A stretch of 42,405 nucleotides of DNA, taken from assembly GCA_964420125.1 (NCBI GenBank), contig CAYQQQ010000032.1, forward strand, positions 1-42,405, in the 5' to 3' direction. Each line of letters opens with the position of its first letter. Position 1 is the stretch's first letter. Made by a program: the position numbers and the translations under genes. The notes beneath the pieces were generated by a model, which saw only the letters and a program-made list of their open reading frames with translations, was not told the origin of the DNA and ran no database searches. Below, one piece after another: positions 39,070 through 42,405 of the stretch. Source of the DNA: CAYQQQ01 sp964420125. GTDB taxonomy: Bacteria > Actinomycetota > Acidimicrobiia > Acidimicrobiales > Microtrichaceae.

Positions 39070-39840
39070 ATGAGGATCGATGGGTCGACGGTGATGGTGA
39101 CAGGGGCCAGCGGTGGTCTGGGGCAGGCGATCGCCCGGGAGCTGGCTCGGCGTGGAGCGGACCTGGTCCTCACCGCACGCAACCGGGAGCTGCTGGAGGC
39201 GCTCGCCGCCGAGACCGGCGGCGAGGCGGTGGTGGCGGACCTCGCCGACCGCGACGACGTCGACGTCCTCTGCGAGCGGTTCGCCACCCTCGACGTGCTG
39301 GTGGCCAACGCGGGGGTGGGCTCCGACGCGCCGATCGCCGAGGTCACCGAGGCGCAGATCGACGCCGTGGTGGAGGTCAACCTGCGAGCACCGATCGTGA
39401 TGGCCACGCGGTTCGCCCAGCAGGCGATGGAAGCGGGCCGACCCGGCCAGATCGTCATGATGGGATCGCTGTCGGGGATGGCGCCCACCCCGAACACCCG
39501 CATGTACAACGCCACCAAGTTCGGGTTGCGCGGCTTCACCCTGGCGCTTCGCCAGGACCTCGACGGCACCGGGGTGGGGGTGACGTTGGTGGCCCCGGGC
39601 TTCATCGACACCGCAGGGATGTTCGCGGAGAACGACGTGGAGCTCCCGTCCTACGTGCGCACGAAGTCGCCCGCGGACGTGGCCGCCGGCGTGGTGCGGG
39701 CCATCGAGCAGAACCCGACCGAGGTGTACGTCGCACCGCTCGAGCTGCGTGCCGGGGCCACCTTCGCCACCGTCGCGCCGGGGCTCTCGGCTGCGGTCCA
39801 ACGGCTGGTCGGCACCGATGACATGACCGGCGGGCGATGA
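39070..39840 (+). CDS. Short-chain dehydrogenase/reductase
   Basis: About 256 residues, classical SDR. NAD(P)-binding TGASGGLGQAIA (about 11-22), DLAD acidic loop, NAG in VLVANAGVG, catalytic Ser in MGSLSGM and the YNATK Tyr-Lys pair (about 149-153), followed by PGFIDTAGMF. The Arg after the second strand (TARNREL) suggests NADP preference. The ATG overlap (ATGA) with queC puts both on one message with a leaderless promoter. A role in the adjacent steroid region (for example as an IpdF-like dehydrogenase) is possible; equally it may be an unrelated passenger of the que operon. Confidence 0.85.
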   Translation: MRIDGSTVMVTGASGGLGQAIARELARRGADLVLTARNRELLEALAAETGGEAVVADLADRDDVDVLCERFATLDVLVANAGVGSDAPIAEVTEAQIDAVVEVNLRAPIVMATRFAQQAMEAGRPGQIVMMGSLSGMAPTPNTRMYNATKFGLRGFTLALRQDLDGTGVGVTLVAPGFIDTAGMFAENDVELPSYVRTKSPADVAAGVVRAIEQNPTEVYVAPLELRAGATFATVAPGLSAAVQRLVGTDDMTGGR

Positions 39841-40574
39841 CCGGCCCTCGGGGCGAGGCGCCACCGCCGGATGCGCCGGGGGCGGTTGTGCTGCTCAGCG
39901 GCGGACTCGACTCGGCCACGGTGCTCGCCGAGGCGGTCGCCCAGGGGTTCGCCTGCCACGCCCTCAGCTTCCGCTACGGCCAGCGCCACGCCGTGGAGCT
40001 GGGCGCCGCCGCCGAGCTGGCGGTCGAGCTGGGGGCGATCGAGCACGTCGTCGTCGACCTCGACCTCTCGCGCTTCGGGGGGTCTGCGCTCACCGACGAC
40101 ATCGAGGTCCCGCGCCACGACCGGGTGGAGGACCTCCCCCCCGGCGTGCCCGTGACCTACGTGCCGGCCCGGAACACGGTGTTCCTCTCGATGGCGCTCG
40201 CCTGGGCCGAGGTGCTGGGGGCCGACGAGCTGTTCATCGGGGTGAACGCCCTCGACTACAGCGGCTACCCGGACTGCCGACCCGAGTTCGTGGCCGCCTT
40301 CGAGGCGCTCGCCAACGTGGCGGTGGCCGGGGCCACCGAGCAGGGCCGTCGCATCCGGGTGCACGCCCCCCTGATCCATCTCACCAAGGCCGAGATCATC
40401 CGTCGGGGCGTCGAGCTGGGTGTGGACTTCCGGCGCACGATCAGCTGCTACGACCCCGACGACGCCGGGGGCGCCTGCGGGCACTGCGATGCGTGCCTGC
40501 TGCGGGCCGCCGGCTTCGAGTCCGCCGGCGTCGCCGATCCCACGCGATACCGAGCGACGGCGGGGGAGCCGTGA
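39837..40574 (+). CDS. queC: QueC, 7-cyano-7-deazaguanine (preQ0) synthase
   Basis: About 245 residues. ATP-pyrophosphatase PP-loop SGGLDS (about 21-26), FRYGQRHAVEL, VPARNTVFLSMALAWAE, GVNALDYSGYPDCRPEF, and the C-terminal zinc site SCYDPDDAGGACGHCDACLLR. It converts CDG with ammonia and ATP into preQ0. The N-terminus is extended by about 14 Pro/Gly-rich residues. ATG overlaps the SDR stop (ATGA), and the stop overlaps the queE GTG (GTGA). Confidence 0.95.
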   Translation: MTGPRGEAPPPDAPGAVVLLSGGLDSATVLAEAVAQGFACHALSFRYGQRHAVELGAAAELAVELGAIEHVVVDLDLSRFGGSALTDDIEVPRHDRVEDLPPGVPVTYVPARNTVFLSMALAWAEVLGADELFIGVNALDYSGYPDCRPEFVAAFEALANVAVAGATEQGRRIRVHAPLIHLTKAEIIRRGVELGVDFRRTISCYDPDDAGGACGHCDACLLRAAGFESAGVADPTRYRATAGEP

Positions 40575-41224
40575 CGGGCTACCGGGTGAAGGAGGTCTTC
40601 CACACCCTCCAAGGCGAGGGGATGCGTGCCGGCCGCAGCGCCGTGTTCTGCCGCTTCGCCGGCTGCAACCTGTGGTCGGGTCGGGAGGAGCAGCGCTCCG
40701 CTGCGGTCTGTCGGTTCTGCGACACCGACTTCCTGGGCACCGACGGTCCCGGCGGGGGCACCTTCGCCGGCGCTGACGAGCTCGCCGAGGCGGTGCGGGC
40801 CTGCTGGGTCGGGGCGGTGGGCGAGGATCCGTCGCGCAGCGACGGGTACGTGGTGTGCACCGGTGGAGAGCCGTCGCTGCAGCTGGACGAGCCGGCGGTG
40901 ACGGCGCTGCACGCCGCCGGCTTCGAGGTCGCCGTGGAGACCAACGGCACGCGCCCCCTGCCCGAGGGGATCGACTGGGTGTGCGTCAGCCCCAAGGCCG
41001 GCTCCGAGGTGGTCGTGCGTGGAGGCGACGAGTTGAAGCTCGTCTACGAGCAGCCCGGTGCCCCGCCCGAGCTGTTCGAGGGCTGGTCGTTCGCCCACCT
41101 GGTGCTCCAACCGATGGACGGCCCCGAGCGGAGCCGTCACACCGCGGCAGCGGTGGAGTACTGCCGCCGACATCCGCGGTGGCGTCTCGGACTGCAGCTC
41201 CACAAGTACCTGGGCATACCCTGA
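40571..41224 (+). CDS. queE: QueE, 7-carboxy-7-deazaguanine synthase (radical SAM)
   Basis: About 217 residues. The QueE cluster motif C-x14-C-x2-C is seen at about Cys32, Cys47 and Cys50 (GCNLWSGREE ... AVCRFCDTDF), longer than the usual radical-SAM CxxxCxxC. HTLQGEGMRAG, CTGGEPSLQLD, VETNGTRPLPEG and VSPKAG follow. It rearranges CPH4 to CDG using SAM and an Fe4S4 cluster. The sequence is of the short proteobacterial-like type. GTG start in a GTGA overlap with queC. Confidence 0.95.
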   Translation: MTGYRVKEVFHTLQGEGMRAGRSAVFCRFAGCNLWSGREEQRSAAVCRFCDTDFLGTDGPGGGTFAGADELAEAVRACWVGAVGEDPSRSDGYVVCTGGEPSLQLDEPAVTALHAAGFEVAVETNGTRPLPEGIDWVCVSPKAGSEVVVRGGDELKLVYEQPGAPPELFEGWSFAHLVLQPMDGPERSRHTAAAVEYCRRHPRWRLGLQLHKYLGIP

Positions 41225-41255
41225 GCGCGCGTCACCCGCACCGAGAGGCCACGTC

Positions 41256-41612
41256 ATGGAGATCTACAAGGAGTTCGGCTTCGAGGCCGCCCACCGGCTC
41301 CCCAACCTGCCCGTGGAGCACAAGTGCTCCCGGCTCCACGGCCACTCCTACCGGGTCTCCGTGCACGTGGAGGGTCCCGTGCAGGCCGATGCCGGCTGGG
41401 TGTGCGACTTCGCGGACATCTCGGAGGTGTGCGCACCGGTCAGGGCGGAGCTCGACCACCGCTACCTGAACGAGATCCCCGGCCTGGAGAACCCGACGAG
41501 CGAGGTGCTCGCCCGCTGGATCTGGGAGCGCATCGGCGACGCCCTCCCAGGGCTGTCGATCGTCGAGGTGCGCGAGACGTGCACTGCGGGCTGCCGCTAC
41601 CGCGGCGACTGA
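41256..41612 (+). CDS. queD: QueD, 6-carboxy-5,6,7,8-tetrahydropterin synthase
   Basis: About 118 residues, one T-fold domain. Zinc ligands His13 (FEAAHRL), His28 and His30 (LHGHSY), nucleophile Cys24 (EHKCSRLHGH), the Asp67-His68 pair (ELDHRYLNEI) and substrate-anchoring Glu107 (EVRETCTAGC). It converts dihydroneopterin triphosphate to CPH4, feeding QueE. ATG with GAGAGG seven bases upstream, 31 bases after queE. Together these three genes make preQ0; folE, queF, tgt and queA are not in the window. Confidence 0.95.
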   Translation: MEIYKEFGFEAAHRLPNLPVEHKCSRLHGHSYRVSVHVEGPVQADAGWVCDFADISEVCAPVRAELDHRYLNEIPGLENPTSEVLARWIWERIGDALPGLSIVEVRETCTAGCRYRGD

Positions 41613-41637
41613 TCGGTCCCCCGGCGCCGAGGCCTGC

Positions 41638-42405
41638 TCAGGCGGGCCCGGCGGTGAAGCTGTACTGGTGGGTGCCGTCGGCTCCCGAGAAGTTCTGGGT
41701 GAAGTCCTTCCCGTAGCTCATGGTGTAGAGCCCGCCGCCGACGATCTTGGGCGGGATCATGTTGTCCCCCAGGAGGTCCATGGTCGGGATGCTCACCCCG
41801 GAGAGCACGGCGTTGATCCCGGCGCCGAGGGTCCCGGCCGCCCCCAGGCCCACGTAGAAGGCACCGCCCAGGAGGTCGTCGCCCAGTCCGAACAGCGGGA
41901 TGTTCGACAGCAGGATGATGATGGCACCGCCGACGTTGTCGAACAGCAGGTCGAGCACGAGATCGACGATGGCCGACTCCTCGGTGGGCAGCGTGGCGGT
42001 CGCCAACGTGGCGTTGAGCGCGTCCTCGAACAGCTCGGCCACCTCTTCCGCCGCGTTCTGGATGCCCACGGTGTCCTGCTCCATGGCCCACGTGTAGGTG
42101 CCGAACACCTCGAGCTTGTTGTTGGTGTTGAGCAGGTCGACGACGTCGAGCGGGCGGACGCCGGAGAAGGTCACCTTGGCCTGCTCGTTGCCGGTCAGCA
42201 CGTGGGTCTCGCCCACCCCGACGTCGTTGTAGGCGTTGTCGCGGTGGCCGACCACCCACGCCTGCGCGGAGTTTGGCTGGTTGATCTTCACCCGCCAGGC
42301 GATCTGCAGCAGGTACGGCTCGTCGCGCTGGTTGACGCAGAAGATGACGCAGACCTCGTCCTGGCTGTCGAGGACCTTCACGGAGTTGCCCTTGAAGCTC
42401 CAGTT
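41638..42405 (-). CDS. Unrecognised protein with Gly-rich hydrophobic centre (5' truncated by window edge)
   Basis: The frame is open through the right edge (residues read NWSFKGNSVKVLDSQDEV before any possible start such as the GTG at 42381), so the N-terminus is outside. Visible part about 255 residues: a beta-rich N-terminal segment with two close Cys (EVCVIFCVNQ), GETHVLTGNEQAKVTFSGV, an Ala-rich acidic helix (AAEEVAELFEDALNATLA), then a hydrophobic Gly-rich stretch (AIIILLSNIPLFGLGDDLLGGAFYVGLGAAGTLGAGINAVL) and a closing segment with YTMSYGKDFTQNF. No family recognised. The hydrophobic part could insert in a membrane. Convergent with queD (25 bases between stops). Confidence 0.6.
   Translation of the reverse strand, partial: NWSFKGNSVKVLDSQDEVCVIFCVNQRDEPYLLQIAWRVKINQPNSAQAWVVGHRDNAYNDVGVGETHVLTGNEQAKVTFSGVRPLDVVDLLNTNNKLEVFGTYTWAMEQDTVGIQNAAEEVAELFEDALNATLATATLPTEESAIVDLVLDLLFDNVGGAIIILLSNIPLFGLGDDLLGGAFYVGLGAAGTLGAGINAVLSGVSIPTMDLLGDNMIPPKIVGGGLYTMSYGKDFTQNFSGADGTHQYSFTAGPA

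Noticed and set aside
39837..41612. Prophage or DNA-modification island signature around queCED
   Set aside because: No dpd-type genes, integrase, phage structural genes or composition change are visible; the genes look like ordinary chromosomal housekeeping.
1..42405. tRNA, rRNA, insertion sequences or toxin-antitoxin loci
   Set aside because: Intergenic gaps are all below 300 bases and none shows cloverleaf, transposase or terminal inverted repeat features.

Overview
The window is very GC-rich, densely coded DNA with pervasive GTGA/ATGA stop-start overlaps, GTG starts, many leaderless-looking promoters (a TANNNT hexamer 6-8 bases before the start codon), F420-dependent and actinobacterial steroid-catabolism genes, and a SARP-type regulator. 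This points to a high-GC actinobacterium. An Acidimicrobiia member (Iamia/Ilumatobacter-like) is my best inference, but no rRNA or marker gene here proves it. I see no tRNA, rRNA, IS element, prophage or CRISPR array, and no gene-free stretch longer than 300 bases.

Layout. 1-2818: 5'-truncated dienelactone hydrolase, RarD-type permease (with a 13-codon leaderless upstream ORF), and a four-S1-domain RNA-binding protein. 2995-6722: surface beta-helix lipoprotein and a SARP/BTAD-like regulator, with an 11-bp tandem repeat upstream of the former. 6803-13060: SF2 helicase, HrpB helicase (preceded by a 43-codon leaderless upstream ORF), membrane-anchored GerMN-like protein and zinc-ribbon protein. 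13126-14646: ABC1/UbiB-like kinase. 14664-22755 (minus strand): one tightly coupled six-gene operon: aminotransferase, an 84-residue basic protein, a double GT-B glycosyltransferase fusion, a second GT-B enzyme, a GT39-like and a PIG-V-like integral-membrane glycosyltransferase. It looks like a cell-envelope glycan or glycoprotein assembly line.

22980-39013 is mainly a catabolic region that I read as steroid side-chain/CD-ring degradation: an Ltp-type thiolase with a DUF35 OB-fold partner, a divergent F420 LLM oxidoreductase, EchA20-like hydrolase, IpdA-IpdB-IpdC, and a two-subunit acyl-CoA dehydrogenase. Interleaved are a DUF4349 lipoprotein with a small membrane partner, a small lipoprotein, and two coupled GGDEF-EAL membrane proteins. 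Three of the catabolic transcription units share a GATCTGACG-containing inverted repeat at their promoters. At one of them the half-site is repeated three times at an exact 11-bp period. This is the most interesting regulatory signal in the window and implies one dedicated, probably TetR-type, repressor encoded elsewhere.

39070-41612: a short-chain dehydrogenase translationally coupled to queC-queE-queD, the preQ0 (7-deazapurine) genes, uncommon in cultured actinobacteria. The window ends inside an unrecognised minus-strand gene.
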